A stretch of 64,000 nucleotides of DNA from Prostheceraeus crozeri (GCA_907163375.1 CAJQUW010006842.1:67001-131000); one strand, 5' to 3'. Positions 1 to 10,611 are shown, counted from the stretch's first letter. Translations and numbers: made by a program. Notes: generated by a model not told the origin, from the sequence alone.

Positions 1-84
1 TCAGAGAATTTCTGTATTCTGCAAATGTTGCCTCGAAATATTAAGTTCTGCTATTGTTTTCCTTTTTCAAATACTGTTTATGCA

Positions 85-245
85 TACAGGCTACTACTTG
101 CTGTCAGTAGTATGTTAATCATCGCACCAAAATATTATTCATAGTGGTGTAAATATTGCTTCGTTGCTGCTACATGAGAGGAGAGATCTGAATTTAAAAG
201 AAACTGAAGACATTTTAAAGTTTCCTGTTGTTTGCAATTTGGCGT
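85..245. repeat. Diverged third copy of the 1.3-kb low-copy repeat
   Basis: This stretch aligns by eye with the 3' part of the repeats at 37792-39136 and 45645-46934. Shared landmarks in order are a pyrimidine-rich tract ending in CAG, ACTGTCAGTAG, TTAATCATC, TATTCATAGT, GTAAATATTGCTT and CGTTTGCAAT-like. Similarity is clearly lower than between the two other copies, so it is an older member. The rest of the unit would lie upstream of the window. Confidence 0.5.
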
Positions 246-1030
246 GATCAGACACAAGGAATGAGCTATGTAAGCTTCGGTCTCAAAAAAATTCATTTTT
301 TGTCTGTTTTATCTCTAGGATCCCGCTAGAAGATTGCACTTGGTGGGTTTGAATTCGATTATCACCTAAAAACTTCTCCAATGAAACTGTTCGCAGTCTC
401 TGCACACACTTAGTCCACGTTGTCGAGAAATGTCAATTTTCAAAAAGTTCATCGAGCTTTTTTCGAGAAAATTCAAATTTTAGATTTTATGAGTACTATG
501 AAAAAGGGCATTTTTAATTTTTTTCATAAAAAAGTCTTCAAAGAAGCACATTTGAGAAATATCAATCTTGCAAATTTTCATCGAGCTATACCCAAGAAAA
601 TTCAAATTTTAGAATTTCCCTTACACGAGAAATTCTATTAATTATCGAATTTCTAACCAAGAATATTTTCTAAGCATCTTATTTCTCTGGTTGGAGATGA
701 TTGTAATTGTCATTGACTTCTTGATAATTCTAGCTACTGGTTTGATTATTTTATGATTTTTTAAAGCAAGTTAAAAATGCATTGTATATGCATATGGCGA
801 GGCACGGACTCACAGATGATTGGATTGATTTCTCTACTGTTCAGTTTCTTTTATGCCTTATATTGTGTGCATACAACAATTCAGTAATGAAACATTATCT
901 TCTTTGCGCGTAAAGATCTAAAGTTACAACATCCGGTACATTTCTTAGTTCCTTGAACGTTATTCATCATCATTCTGGTCATCATCATCATTTCATTTCA
1001 TTCATCAATTGACGGAGAACTATTTGTGAA
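246..1030. other. Non-coding AT-rich stretch with a 128-bp imperfect tandem duplication at 425-620
   Basis: No gene is recognised. Two similar ~65-bp stretches begin near 425 and 553 (GAGAAATRTCAATYTTSCAAA, then TCATCGAGCT, then GAAAATTCAAATTTTAGA), giving a period of 128 bp. The short open frame over them is simply the repeat read through. Nothing else stands out. Confidence 0.5.
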
Positions 1031-1174
1031 CAAACATAGAGATAGAATCGGCCACCAACTAAAATAAATGTGAAACTTTAGATGACATTTGATTTTTCAG
1101 GATGCTTCGGCAACATTTGGCGAGGTTTTGGCAACATTTACTTTAGTTGGTGACCAATTCTTTCTCTATGTTTG
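1031..1174. mobile_element. Small palindromic MITE, about 144 bp
   Basis: The first ~42 bp (CAAACATAGAGATAGAAT, GGCCACCAACTAAA) are found inverted in the last ~42 bp (TTTAGTTGGTGACC, ATTCTTTCTCTATGTTTG), so the whole unit folds into a hairpin with a ~60-bp loop. It has no coding capacity. The superfamily cannot be assigned because no clear target duplication is seen. Confidence 0.65.
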
Positions 1175-1762
1175 CTGACAGATGCTTTGCTGTCAATTGT
1201 AATACGTGGACCATGATATTTCTATGTTCACTAAATATGAACGTCGGGTCGGGTTTCATGAATTGTGAATCCTGAACGGGACCACAAGCCAACCCGAATA
1301 ATTCGATAGAATATAAATGATGACAAAACCTCAAAAATATAAGAAATAATTCGAAGAGATATTCAATAATAGTGTTATTCACTGATACACAGTGTTCAGG
1401 CAATCCCTTATAAACAACCGAGACCTTCTCCATGATCACCTACCTTTTTGTTTCTAATCGCATCCAAAGACTTATACTGCCACATATTATAGAAACACAC
1501 AGACTGAATTCATTCTTATTCTAAAGTGCCATGTTGTACGATTCTTCTCTGGCTTCGTCCGAACAATCACGACCTACTCACCTTGTTACTTTTTGACTTT
1601 ATCTTCTTGAACTACTTGATATTCATGTTATATTACTATTATGCCACATGTGTATGTGTGTGCATCTCCGCAATTCCCATTGTAGGTGCCAGAATTGTGC
1701 TTTGTTTCCAAGTATGCACGAGTTCATTCATTCATCTTTAATGTCCACTGTCAGACAATACT
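1175..1762. other. No gene seen
   Basis: AT-rich sequence with only short chance frames on both strands. It lies downstream of the TSP1 gene fragment on the minus strand, so it could hold that gene's further exons or 3' UTR, but I see no exon I can support. Confidence 0.4.
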
Positions 1763-1938
1763 TTATAGATTATAACTTGTACTCTTGCCTTGTGACTGTC
1801 CGGGTCTCTTTTTAAATGTGTTCATCATCGATTTCATGTCCAAAATTGTATAATCCTGTCCGTTTGTAGCATTATAACCACTGATGATGGATACCTCGGT
1901 ATTTGGAACCGGTATGACAATAACTGATTTCACACCAC
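1763..1938 (-). CDS. Probable exon following the TSP1 exon (ADAMTS-like spacer or linker)
   Basis: On the minus strand a pyrimidine-containing acceptor (...TGATTGTATTTAG) opens an exon at 1938. The upstream TSP1 exon ends after one base of a codon (phase 1), and joining it here restores one open frame, which supports real splicing across a 57-bp intron. The encoded segment contains VIVIPVPNTEVSIISG and then an aliphatic stretch with YTILDM. This loosely resembles the start of the cysteine-free spacer that follows TSP1 in ADAMTS and papilin proteins; that likeness is inference. The frame runs to a stop at 1763. The true 3' boundary is uncertain: a GC-type donor (AAG/GCAAGA) lies shortly before the stop. 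Confidence 0.45.
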
Positions 1939-1995
1939 CTAAATACAATCAGTTAATTACGTGCTAATGGAAATACTTAGCAGAACATCTCTTAC

Positions 1996-2151
1996 TTGGA
2001 CAGTCCTCGAGCTTGCATGATTTCATTTCCATGGAACCACCAAGACATTTAGAGTAATAAGAAGATTTTATGCATTTTCGCTTTCTGATCCGATTACCGT
2101 AATCACACGAAGTGCTGCATTTTGACCAATTCGACCATTCAGACCATTCTC
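1996..2151 (-). CDS. Thrombospondin type-1 (TSP1) domain exon of a secreted or matrix protein
   Basis: The exon encodes one TSP1 repeat of about 52 residues. It has the tryptophan ladder WSEWSNWSKC, the CSTSCDYGNRIRKRKC core with its basic R-x-R layer, and three later cysteines ending in SCKLEDC, so all six expected cysteines are present. It is bounded by a good acceptor (TCTTTCTCTTCAG, exon starts at 2151) and a donor (GTAAGA just after 1996). Its length of 156 bp is a multiple of three and both splice phases are 1, the usual signature of shuffled extracellular modules. TSP1 repeats bind glycosaminoglycans and matrix partners outside the cell. The downstream exon at 1763-1938 joins in frame. 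The gene is likely ADAMTS-like, papilin-like or another TSP1 protein. No metalloprotease exon is visible, so the class is open. Confidence 0.8.
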
Positions 2152-2357
2152 CTGAAGAGAAAGACGAGGAAGCATGGAAATGTTCCAGATATAGAGTGAT
2201 TGAATTCTGAAAAATGTTGGTACGAGTATGTGTCAAGACAAAAACTCGTGGTAAAACAATTTTGGAAATGTACCTTAGACTGTATATAACTGCATGTATC
2301 AAAGAGTGGATGTATGGCCATCTGTTCGCATTTTTCTTAAAAATGAAATGTGCTTGC

Positions 2358-2533
2358 AGTGTCCCAGTTAGACTGGACATAGAATAGAAAGATGTCCTCA
2401 GACTTGAACAATGTAGGTACAAATTTTCCTTGTCAGCTGTAGACACTGCGTTTCGCGCTACAAGGGCTGGTTGCTCTGAAATCGTTGAAGTCTGAAGACA
2501 TCTTTCTATTCTCTGCACAGGTGAACTGACACT
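2358..2533. mobile_element. Foldback MITE (~176 bp) carrying a hammerhead-like core
   Basis: Terminal inverted repeats of about 50 bp start AGTGTC and share AGAATAGAAAGATGTC and CAGACTT. The loop region read on the minus strand at 2475-2442 has GCCCTTGTAGCGC, then GAAAC, then GCAGTGTC, matching the GAAA...GTC half of a hammerhead ribozyme. The CUGANGA half is degenerate. The element at 44154-44545 belongs to the same family. It sits directly next to the candidate signal-peptide exon of the TSP1 gene. Confidence 0.55.
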
Positions 2534-2623
2534 CTGCAATTCTATTATCATCAGCCGAAGGGTAAGCCAGGATAATAGCAGGACGCAGAGCAGTCTTCTG
2601 TGCAAGTCCTTCAGCTTGTTCAT
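2534..2623 (-). CDS. Candidate signal-peptide exon of the TSP1 gene
   Basis: From an ATG at 2623 the minus strand reads a short basic start (MNKLKDLHRR) followed by a strongly hydrophobic run (LLCVLLLSWLTLRL), which has the form of a secretory signal peptide. The reading ends exactly where the foldback MITE at 2358-2533 begins, so the original exon end may have been altered or supplied by that insertion. Linkage to the TSP1 exon downstream is inferred from strand, order and the need of a TSP1 protein for secretion. No donor site is convincing, so this remains a weak call. Confidence 0.3.
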
Positions 2624-2699
2624 CCATATACATATACAGTAGATGACACCCGTAATTCCGAGACGTAGTGGCGAGCCCCTGTAGCACTGATACCTGACA

Positions 2700-4690
2700 A
2701 ATTTTAAATATAGGCCTAATGTATGCTTAAATTTCTTATGTATGTGGACATCTCTCCATGTAAGCGAGGATTTCAGGACTTTTGTTATTTTATGTTCAAG
2801 CTTCCCCAAACAATTCCTGATTATGGAGCAGCAAAATATAATATCTGTGACCTTGTTTTCGAAGGAAGTTTCATCTCTTCTTTAACGGAGATTCTTAGTG
2901 AAAAAAATGTTTTGAAGTTTTTTGTAACGAAGTTAATAGAATGTCATTTTCAATAACAAATAAAACGTTCATGAATATTTGTAGTGTTTCTTTGACTCTG
3001 CATATGAAACTTCCATTCGAAATATGCATTAATTTGCATTTATTCCTATATGTTCATGGTGAGCGTCATCAATGACGTCTGGATATCTATAATTTAAGCT
3101 TTCATAGTTACTGAAAAGTCCATAGTATCATGGACATCAGCATGAGATGCTGATATATACTTGCGTCAAATGATGAGCCTTAAATAATGAGAAAAATGAA
3201 AAAATCAAACTAACAATCCCGCATAAGTGTGTGAAAGTCTATTCAAATTTCTTTTATATTTCACAGTGTAATAATCTGCATTGATTATTGCTTCCGTAAT
3301 AAATTTAAGTTTATGCACTCTTCAACTTAATTTTGGTTTATGCACTTTATGCACTCTTTGGAAAATATGAACTTCATAAAGTCTATGGTTTCGAAAGAGT
3401 GCAATAAATCGTCTTTATTGCATCATTTCATTGAAATACATTAGCACACAGAAAGTTTTTCATCCTCTAAAACGGTGAATTCTACATTTTAATCTCAGAA
3501 AATACCGTTGATATCTACAATTCCATAACAAATAGAGGTAGAAATTTGGCAGCTGTAAAATTCTGATGGTCATAGATTCCGAGAATCATGTGAAGGACAA
3601 AGTTACTCGTGCAACTCGTGCAAAGATCTTGGTTACATTATTCTCGATCAACAAACTATGCCAATCCCGCATAGGTATGTGAAAGTCTATTCAAATTTCT
3701 TTTCTGAAACTTTAATTTAAAATGCTCTTCAATCGGGCATCAAAGTGTCCTTTGTGAAAATAATGTCAGATCTTATCAACTGTCGATTTAAGCACGAAAA
3801 TGGTTATAATGAGCTCATTTTTAATTGTCCTTAGCTGCCAACGAATTTCCCAATTGTTATTTGAAATTCAGTGAATTTTTTCATGTTGTCATACTTCAAA
3901 TGTTCAATTTGCATTGAACCCTCGCCCACTGAAGTACTTTTCCTAACGCGCCCCATTCTCCCTCCCCCTACTGATCTCCCAAACTAGGCATTAGAAGAGG
4001 CTTCAGAAAAACCGCATCACTTTTATTTCTAAGGTCCTCCCTCGACTGAGGTGAAGGTCAAATGTATAAAAACGCCAAATTTTTAACAAATTTCCTTTAT
4101 TCACTGTTTGAAATGGAAAATGACAACAAAAACTGATGAACCATGAACAAATCGAATGATCTGGTCAAGTTGGTAAATAAAATGATAATTATTAGTCGTT
4201 ATAAAGATTATATCATTGTATTAGATGAGGTCAAAGGTCAAATAATTCAAACCTTCAGTTAAGTCAGTATTTAGTTTCTGTAGGTGAAGAAACAGCCAAA
4301 TCGGTGAACTTCTATCGAGACACTGAGGCCAAATGCAACATGACTCCGAAAATTTTCAATAATTGCTGATCAGATGCAGAACTAGAATGTACAATGAAAA
4401 TTATATTTGAAGTTTAAATTTCAAATTTCCAACATTCATACATAATAAGCAGATCATTTCAAATTCAAAGATTTTGCATTTGTGAATATCTCCATATTAA
4501 TAGGAAGAATCCTTTATGTAATCTCAACTTATTTCATCAAGAATTGATAAAGAAATAAATATAAATAAACGTTTATTTATCAATACTGAAAATCATGCAT
4601 TTCTAGATGAAGTCAAACACAAAGTTAAATACATCAAATAAGTAACTTTCTTGATAGCTGTCTGTTGTAAAGTACGGAACATCGAGGAAT
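2700..4690. other. No gene seen; contains a 45-bp direct repeat pair
   Basis: No coding segment is recognised. A ~45-bp sequence (AATCCCGCATARGTRTGTGA, then AAGTCTATTCAAATTTCTTT) occurs near 3214 and again near 3664, 450 bp apart, with few differences. The remainder is AT-rich unique-looking sequence. Confidence 0.45.
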
Positions 4691-4711
4691 GAAAGAGGAT
4701 GACCGACGCGA

Positions 4712-5310
4712 TGTCACACAGGCCTGTAGTTGAACGTGACCACTTCTTGACAGTACAGACGGAAAATTGGAATGAATGCACTTTTCGGGATTTCGAAGTT
4801 GGTTGAAGATGGTTCCCTCTTATGTTGTCTGCCTTCAAGCGAGGGAAACAAAGTGCAAGTGCAAGTTACAGAACAGATTATTCTGTGGCAACCTTTGTTG
4901 ATTTTCTCGAGCTTGGAGGAATTCCCTCTGTTCATTGCCAGAAGTAGAGGTGAGTTATTTTCGAGAATTGAAAGTATATGTGCCTTATAAACTTGGATCA
5001 CTTCTTTTTCAGCTACAACCGGCATACGTCGTAATTTCTTCAAAAGATAGATTTTTTGACTGGCGGACTTGCATATCTGAGTAACGTGCTGATCCCATTT
5101 CAGAGTACTTTGGAAGATAACTCCGAGGAATTTCATGGATTCTACGTGCGGAATGTCAAAGTAATTCACTGATTCCGAATCGTTGCTTGCCTTTTATCGA
5201 AATATCATAATTTTTGTCTTTTTGTGATTAAACAAGAAACATTTTTCTTCGCTCCACTTTGAAATGTTTTTAATTTCATTTTTGATCGCTTTTTATAAAA
5301 AAAAATGATT
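4712..5310 (-). pseudogene. 3' fragment of a non-LTR retrotransposon reverse transcriptase
   Basis: Read on the minus strand, the segment begins with the part just after the RT catalytic core (WSEEKCFLFNHKKTKIM), has an in-frame stop, and continues with ESMKFLGVIFQSTLKWDQHV, QKIYLLKKLRR and the typical carboxy-terminal region of Jockey/CR1-type RTs (the KFLGV..D..L.W..H pattern). The palm motifs are missing, so this is a 5'-truncated, decayed insertion, the usual outcome of target-primed reverse transcription. It is similar in layout to, but clearly different in sequence from, the LINE at 51.7-55.3 kb. A run of AATAAA-like sequence around 4550-4575 may mark its 3' tail. Confidence 0.75.
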
Positions 5311-6899
5311 CATTGAGATAGATTCGTTGAGTTATGATTCGTTGATGCCGCAATATACAGTAGAAGTACCGAAATCAGCCAAAATATTCCAAACATTCAA
5401 ATTGTAAAATAGCTCTCACGCCAAAGTCATAATGCCAAATTAATAATCCTTCTATCAAAACTTGCATAATACGTAGAAAATGAGCTATTATAATTCTGGT
5501 GGCCATAGCTTGATTGGCTTAAAGATATTCAAAGAATTCACTAGAGGGGCAGTGGGGCGAGAGTTAACACTTAATTTTGTCAGATTGGTCATTCATTCAT
5601 CTCTTCCCGATATACATCTTCCTCAACACATCATATCTGCTTTACAAAACATTGGAGTGATTGCTCTTTGAGGATAATCCTCCACATTTCATGCGTATAT
5701 TTAAGCTATGTTACATGCACAATTCAATCTCTTTTTGCTGATAAGTTCACTACATTCAAACAATTTGGCATCGGGAATTGCCGAAATTCGATAAAATTAT
5801 CATTTCTGAATTTTGAAATGTTTTCTTTTAAATTCGAAGATGATCGTTTTAGATCAAATGAATGTCAACGTTTAAAGGTTCACACCATATCATTTACAGT
5901 CCGTCTGAGAATATCATATGACTCGGAGCATAATGTGAAATTCACTCTCGCCATTCAAGAAATTTGTTCAAAAGCAAAATTGACATTCTGCACGATTTTA
6001 CCAGACACTGAGGCTGCGACTGTGTCGTGAAACGTCTGTCTCTTGTAAATACTTTTGACATTAAACTTTTACAGATAAACCACAGGAAGTGCTCTTTATT
6101 TCTTGACTTCAACCTATGTTCAAAAGCAGCATTATTGAGCAGATTCATAAAAATTAGAAGTTCCTCTATGCAATGTAAATCATAAAGTCCTATTTAACTC
6201 TAGTACGTCCAACATTCTATCTACCTAAAACGTCCATTTTGTCAAAAAAGACGAAATAATTAAAAAACAATTGAAAACTCATTTTAAGAGATGCATACAT
6301 ATATTCTGTTTATTCACATTTAATTCTTGATAACTTGAGTCCATGCTGAATACTTTTTGTTTATTCATAACTGTATTAAACACCAAGCAAATAATAGAGT
6401 TTGACACTGAAATAAGCTTTGCCAGTGTAATGATGCTAGAGGGCACTACAAATGCGATGTAGTTCTTTATTCATTGTCTTGCATGCATGTCAGTCATTTC
6501 ATGTGTCGGAAAACAAGGCAATTTCAGTCGATGACATTCACATAATCATCGTATTATTCCATTTTTCTCACAAATAGCAGGAAATGTCTCACATTTTTAT
6601 CTTTAAAGTATAGCAGTAATAAAAACTGTAGGCTTAACAGCTTTTCTATGATGGTTTGCTTCGAGCAATGCAAATCTGGAGACGGCAGCTATATTCTTGT
6701 TTGGCATTTCAGTGTCATTTCTTCGACATTAATACAACATAAAGCACGTGCAAAGCACAAGTTGAATAGTTCAGATGCGAAAGTGATAGGTTGCAAGTCA
6801 ATTCACGCTTACTTTTACAAGCCACACTAAGCAGAAGAGTACTTGAATTACCGAACTTATATTCACAGAAGTACTAAAATGCTTGTTGAGTACTAATAT
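5311..6899. other. No gene seen
   Basis: AT-rich sequence. Two adjacent open stretches around 5480-6030 on the plus strand have no recognisable domain, signal peptide or splice sites, and I do not call them genes. Confidence 0.4.
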
Positions 6900-7068
6900 G
6901 ATGAAGCATCAATGTCAATAAATTCAGTGAGTCAGCATGCAGCTGGTGATGACGGCGTGCAATTCGCTTGACTATTTCCAGCTGAGGCACGAGTGTGCAT
7001 TGTTGACGAGCAGTGACTGTGGGAACAAGTGACGCCTATCAAACGATCAATATAGTTGTTCATAGTCA
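6900..7068. repeat. Dispersed repeat R1, inverted partner of 60465-60652
   Basis: Read on the minus strand, this segment matches the plus strand at 60465-60652. Shared blocks in order include CATGAACAACTAT-like, TGCTCGTCAACAATG, GTCATYAACACC-like, and then GCTGACTCACTGAAT and ATTGACATTGAT. It lies within the 300 bp downstream of the lectin gene stop codon, so it may form part of that gene's 3' UTR. Confidence 0.6.
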
Positions 7069-7146
7069 GATACGTAGAATAATTCCTCCGATGACAGTTT
7101 TAATGAATCATGAGTGAAAGATGACAATTTTTTATGCATTTCAGAG

Positions 7147-7938
7147 TTAGACATTTCTTGTTTCACAGAGTGGGTGTCTGGGCGTACCACACTCGATGTC
7201 ATCCCATCCATAATCATCATAAGAGCTGCTAACCGTGTAGCGTGATTTGCGCATGTAAACGAGACATTCAAGTGTTGGATTGACTGGCTCATCATATCTA
7301 TAGCCAACAAAAGGACATTTTGTTATCTCATCCTGCAGTTTGCAATGATTATTCGGTGAATCTTTCATTCCCAGATAGAACATTGCTACTTGATACCGGT
7401 TGCGATAAATGCTTGGAGGTGAAGATACCTTGATATATTTTTCTGGCAAGGTGGCAACGATTGTATTTATTATAAAATCATTTTCATTCTTGCTTTCTGG
7501 AGAGATCAAGTACATGCCATGCTTTCCACAAGTTTCTCTATTCTGTTCGTATGTTCCAGTTTGTGTTGTAATCATGAGAAAAAGCTTCCGCTGAAATCTC
7601 CATTTCAAAATGCCTGTCAGATTCATTCTTCGAACCATTAAACTTTGACGATGCGCGGGTGATGTAGCGATGCATGCTCGTGAAAACAGCATACAGCGTG
7701 AGGTCTGGGGGTCAAATGTCATTGACAGACATGTATCCTGCAGAGATTGACAAGAGGTGGCGCAGTCCAATTTCGAATCGGCTGTCGTAGAGCTAATAAC
7801 AGCAGCCGAGCATTTGACTGACTTTCCAAGCCTGAAATATACAGGATCTACATTGGAGAAATAACTTTGAGAAGTTAGTTGACATGCTGCTATTGCAAGA
7901 GTGGCGATGAGTACCAACAGTGTTCTATGAGGCATCAT
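7147..7938 (-). CDS. Secreted PAN/apple-like plus C-type lectin-like protein
   Basis: An uninterrupted 263-residue frame. Residues 1-20 (MMPHRTLLVLIATLAIAACQ) form a clear signal peptide. Residues ~42-95 are a cysteine-rich PAN/apple-like module with about six cysteines (CATSCQSLQDTCLSMTF, then CMLF). Residues ~125-263 form a C-type lectin-like domain: the first cysteine in RETCGKHGMYLISPES, the hydrophobic core FYLGM in place of the usual WIGL, an extra cysteine pair (HCKLQDEITKC), EPV where Ca-dependent sugar binders have EPN or QPD, and the closing GWDDIEC...HPLCE in place of WND...ICE. The altered EPN and WND sites suggest weak or no canonical calcium/sugar binding, so it may act as a protein- or glycan-recognition molecule in immunity, adhesion or mucus. 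No intron is needed. Two adjacent Met codons open the frame and either may be used. The 3' flank contains repeat R1. Confidence 0.85.
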   Translation of the reverse strand: MMPHRTLLVLIATLAIAACQLTSQSYFSNVDPVYFRLGKSVKCSAAVISSTTADSKLDCATSCQSLQDTCLSMTFDPQTSRCMLFSRACIATSPAHRQSLMVRRMNLTGILKWRFQRKLFLMITTQTGTYEQNRETCGKHGMYLISPESKNENDFIINTIVATLPEKYIKVSSPPSIYRNRYQVAMFYLGMKDSPNNHCKLQDEITKCPFVGYRYDEPVNPTLECLVYMRKSRYTVSSSYDDYGWDDIECGTPRHPLCETRNV

Positions 7939-8480
7939 TATTCAACTACAAGCACTGAGACCGATTGGACCTGTTCTCCTCTATTACAGAAATAAAATGC
8001 CATGTAATCTGGTTACAATCAATGCGTGAAAGACAAATAACTTTGCACGAATCGCAAGTTAGTGCGCTTCAGTTAAACACGTAAGTTAAGTGCAACAAAT
8101 ATGCACAGCATAGGCTGCATGGTTAGGAATCAGTGTTTCCCGCTGGCAAATCAACGTTGAGATTGAAATGCCAAATTGAACTGAAATTACAACGTGGCAG
8201 ACTATTTCCTCAACCTTCAACTTTGAAAATTTAAAGAAAGAAGCATCTGCATGTTCAACAAAATGGCATTAATTTATGTTCACAATTCTAATTAAGAATT
8301 TGATTTGTCAAGACTAGAAATCTGGCAATGAATAAATCTATCAAATTTCCTTATCAATGAGTAACGCCTGTGTGAAACATCTCAATCTCGGATGCGGCAT
8401 TAAGTGATTGCAGAATGCAATCCGCCCTCCACGTGCCTGCGTCAAAGCAGTGCCTTCCTGGCTAATTCACGCTCTCAACA
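7939..8480. other. 5' flank of the lectin gene; no further gene seen
   Basis: This should contain the promoter of the minus-strand lectin gene. A T-rich TTTTATTT lies about 60 bp upstream of its start, but no convincing TATA box or other element can be named. Confidence 0.3.
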
Positions 8481-8490
8481 GATTGTGCGG

Positions 8491-8552
8491 TGGCCTCGTG
8501 GTTAGAGGGTATGCTTGCTCGTCCTCTAGCTCCAACTTCGCTGGTTCGAACC
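8491..8552 (+). ncRNA. tRNA-like Pol III promoter (SINE head)
   Basis: A box-A match (TGGCCTCGTGGT, 8491-8502) and a near-perfect box B (GGTTCGAACC, 8543-8552) are spaced as in tRNA genes. The D stem is mostly pairable, but the anticodon stem and acceptor stem do not pair. This therefore looks like a tRNA-derived SINE promoter and not a working tRNA. It is followed within four bases by a hammerhead-like motif. Confidence 0.65.
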
Positions 8553-8555
8553 TAC

Positions 8556-8597
8556 CCACGACTGATGAGGATCAACTGGCTGAAAAATGTCTCGTGG
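8556..8597 (+). ncRNA. Hammerhead-ribozyme-like motif directly after the tRNA-like promoter
   Basis: Stem I is six perfect pairs, CCACGA (8556-8561) with TCGTGG (8592-8597). The conserved core CTGATGA is exact at 8562-8568, GAAA is present at 8582-8585, and the cleavage triplet GTC is at 8589-8591. Stem III would be minimal (an A-U pair closing a tiny loop), as in type I hammerheads of retroelements. Stem II (8569-8581) is poor: a G.U, one G-C, an A/G mismatch and a U.G pair. The catalytic bases are intact but activity may be reduced. Schistosome Sm-alpha elements combine the same Pol III boxes and hammerhead (established knowledge). That this element works in a similar way is inference. Confidence 0.55.
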
Positions 8598-8639
8598 TGC
8601 CTACATCCATTGATGTTTGTTAAAGTCATCATTTGGAAG

Positions 8640-10600
8640 GTTACCTGCGAAATGTTCGAATGATAGGCCTACCCTATTGGTGGGATCAAGGCTTAACCAT
8701 CACACTTCAGCTGTCACAGAAATTATAATCATTGACTGAATATTTCATCAAAAGTGTCGGCATTTGAACATAGAAATATATATAGATAGTGATAAACATC
8801 AAATAAAAATTGCAGAAATAAAAAAAATCCTCCCTTGCAACCTAGGGTGGTGACAAGTGTTTTGAAAAATATTAATTTCTCACATTGGACTTATTATAAT
8901 TTCTTTTTTTCAGGGGAATGATCATCGCAAGCAGATAACCAGGAAAAGAACATGCTGCTTCACGAGCTGACAGAAACAATAGAATAAATCTTCGAGCAAA
9001 AGATGAATTGAAAAGGAAGTATTGCACAAAATATAAAAATTATGGAATTCATAATATTATTATAATATTAAATTGATTAATAAATTAATTAAATTATAAT
9101 TATATGATCCATAATTTCTAAAATTATGTAAGTAATTATATAATTTAAAAAATTATATAAAATATATAAAATCGAAGCTTCATTCCGTTATTGGCTTAGG
9201 AGTTCCGTACCATGTCATCATTTGAAATCTGTCATGCTGTTGCACTGTTTGCATTCGTGGTCAATACATAGACTGTACATGTGAAGAGGCAGATTTTCGT
9301 CAAAAGTGGAAATAATGAAAAAAAAATCCTCTCAGAAAAAAAGACGTGATTTTCTTAAAAGCAGACGACTAAAATTATGTGAATATTTATTTGTTGAAAG
9401 TTCATTCATTTTCGAGAGTGATGAGAAAAAACAAAAGATAAGTGGGGAAATGAGTACAAGAGAGGTGCTACCATAGTCTATAGTTCATACTTCAGCATGG
9501 TAGATGATCGTATAAATTATCAAGAACTATCTGATACTGAAACATTTGTTCAAAGGAAACATTTGCGCAAAGGACAGTGAATCAAAAAACACGTGTGGTA
9601 ATCAAAACCGCATTAGTCCTACATCTTACACCGACTTGCAGATAATCGCAAGAATCCTACGCTTTTCTTGCGCTCTTACAGAAAATGGAAATCCTCCGCA
9701 GGATCTTGCAGCACTATTGCAAGATATCTTACCGGCAAGATATCTTGAAAATATTGCTGATCCTCTTCCATCAATGCATCATGTTTCCTGAGATATAGCA
9801 CAGAAAACCGAAATACTACTGCCAACTATCAATATCAAGACAAAGCTACTCGACAGCATATTTCACACTTTGCGGGGCTTCTATAAATTCAAAAAGATTG
9901 ATGAATCGTGAATAGCATGAAGCTGAAGCACCAAATTCAGCCAATCAATGCAATTTAGAACCGCTGATTACATCACTGCCATCGGTCATACCTCAGTGTG
10001 AATAATGTTTAATAATGAGACAAGAGTGCTCAGACGTAGGCTGTGTAACACTATTTATAAGTGGCCCAACACTATGGATTCAAATCCGGAGATCTTGGAG
10101 ACCATCGATGAGGAAACAGACGACTGCATGACTACTCGATAACAGAAAGTTTCACTCAAGAAACGTCTTGCTCAGTTCATAACATGGCCTTAGGCTGCGT
10201 TTACACGTGTAACTTTATTGCTGACACTTTTCGATCCATGATGAGTCAGAAAAGAATGGAGGAACAATGGAAGCAAAGAGATGCCTTCAATTATCGTGCT
10301 TCGTGAGTCACCAGACAATAAAAGGGCTGCCACTCTTATCAAAAATAATAACCGGAAAGTTAACTCGGAATGGGCCCCTAAAATACTTAGCAGTAGGCCA
10401 CCTCCAGAAGAGAAACTTGCAATCATTCAATATCACACAATCCGGAAAATTTCGATAGCCTTCAGACAGAAATTGTGTCTGTTCTAGTAAAGATGTTTCT
10501 GAATTCTCTAATCCTTTCTAATCGGCCGATTATTTGTGGACGTTTGAAGACTTTTGTTGATTTTCATTCAGATTTGGTGAGTGATCGAAAGACAAGATTT
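8640..10600. other. No gene seen; contains a very AT-rich run at ~9040-9175
   Basis: Around 9040-9175 the sequence is almost entirely A and T with many short palindromes (AATTATATAATTTA-type). A local inverted repeat built on GCAAGATATCTTACC lies near 9718-9750. No coding segment was recognised. Confidence 0.45.
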
Positions 10601-10611
10601 CAAATATATAA

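Noticed and set aside
5480-6030. Two adjacent open frames on the plus strand
   Set aside because: Low-complexity residue use, no domain, no splice signals, and the second has no ATG at its start.
9546-9791. Open frame of 81 residues
   Set aside because: It lies over a local inverted repeat (GCAAGATATCTT) and shows no protein-family signature.
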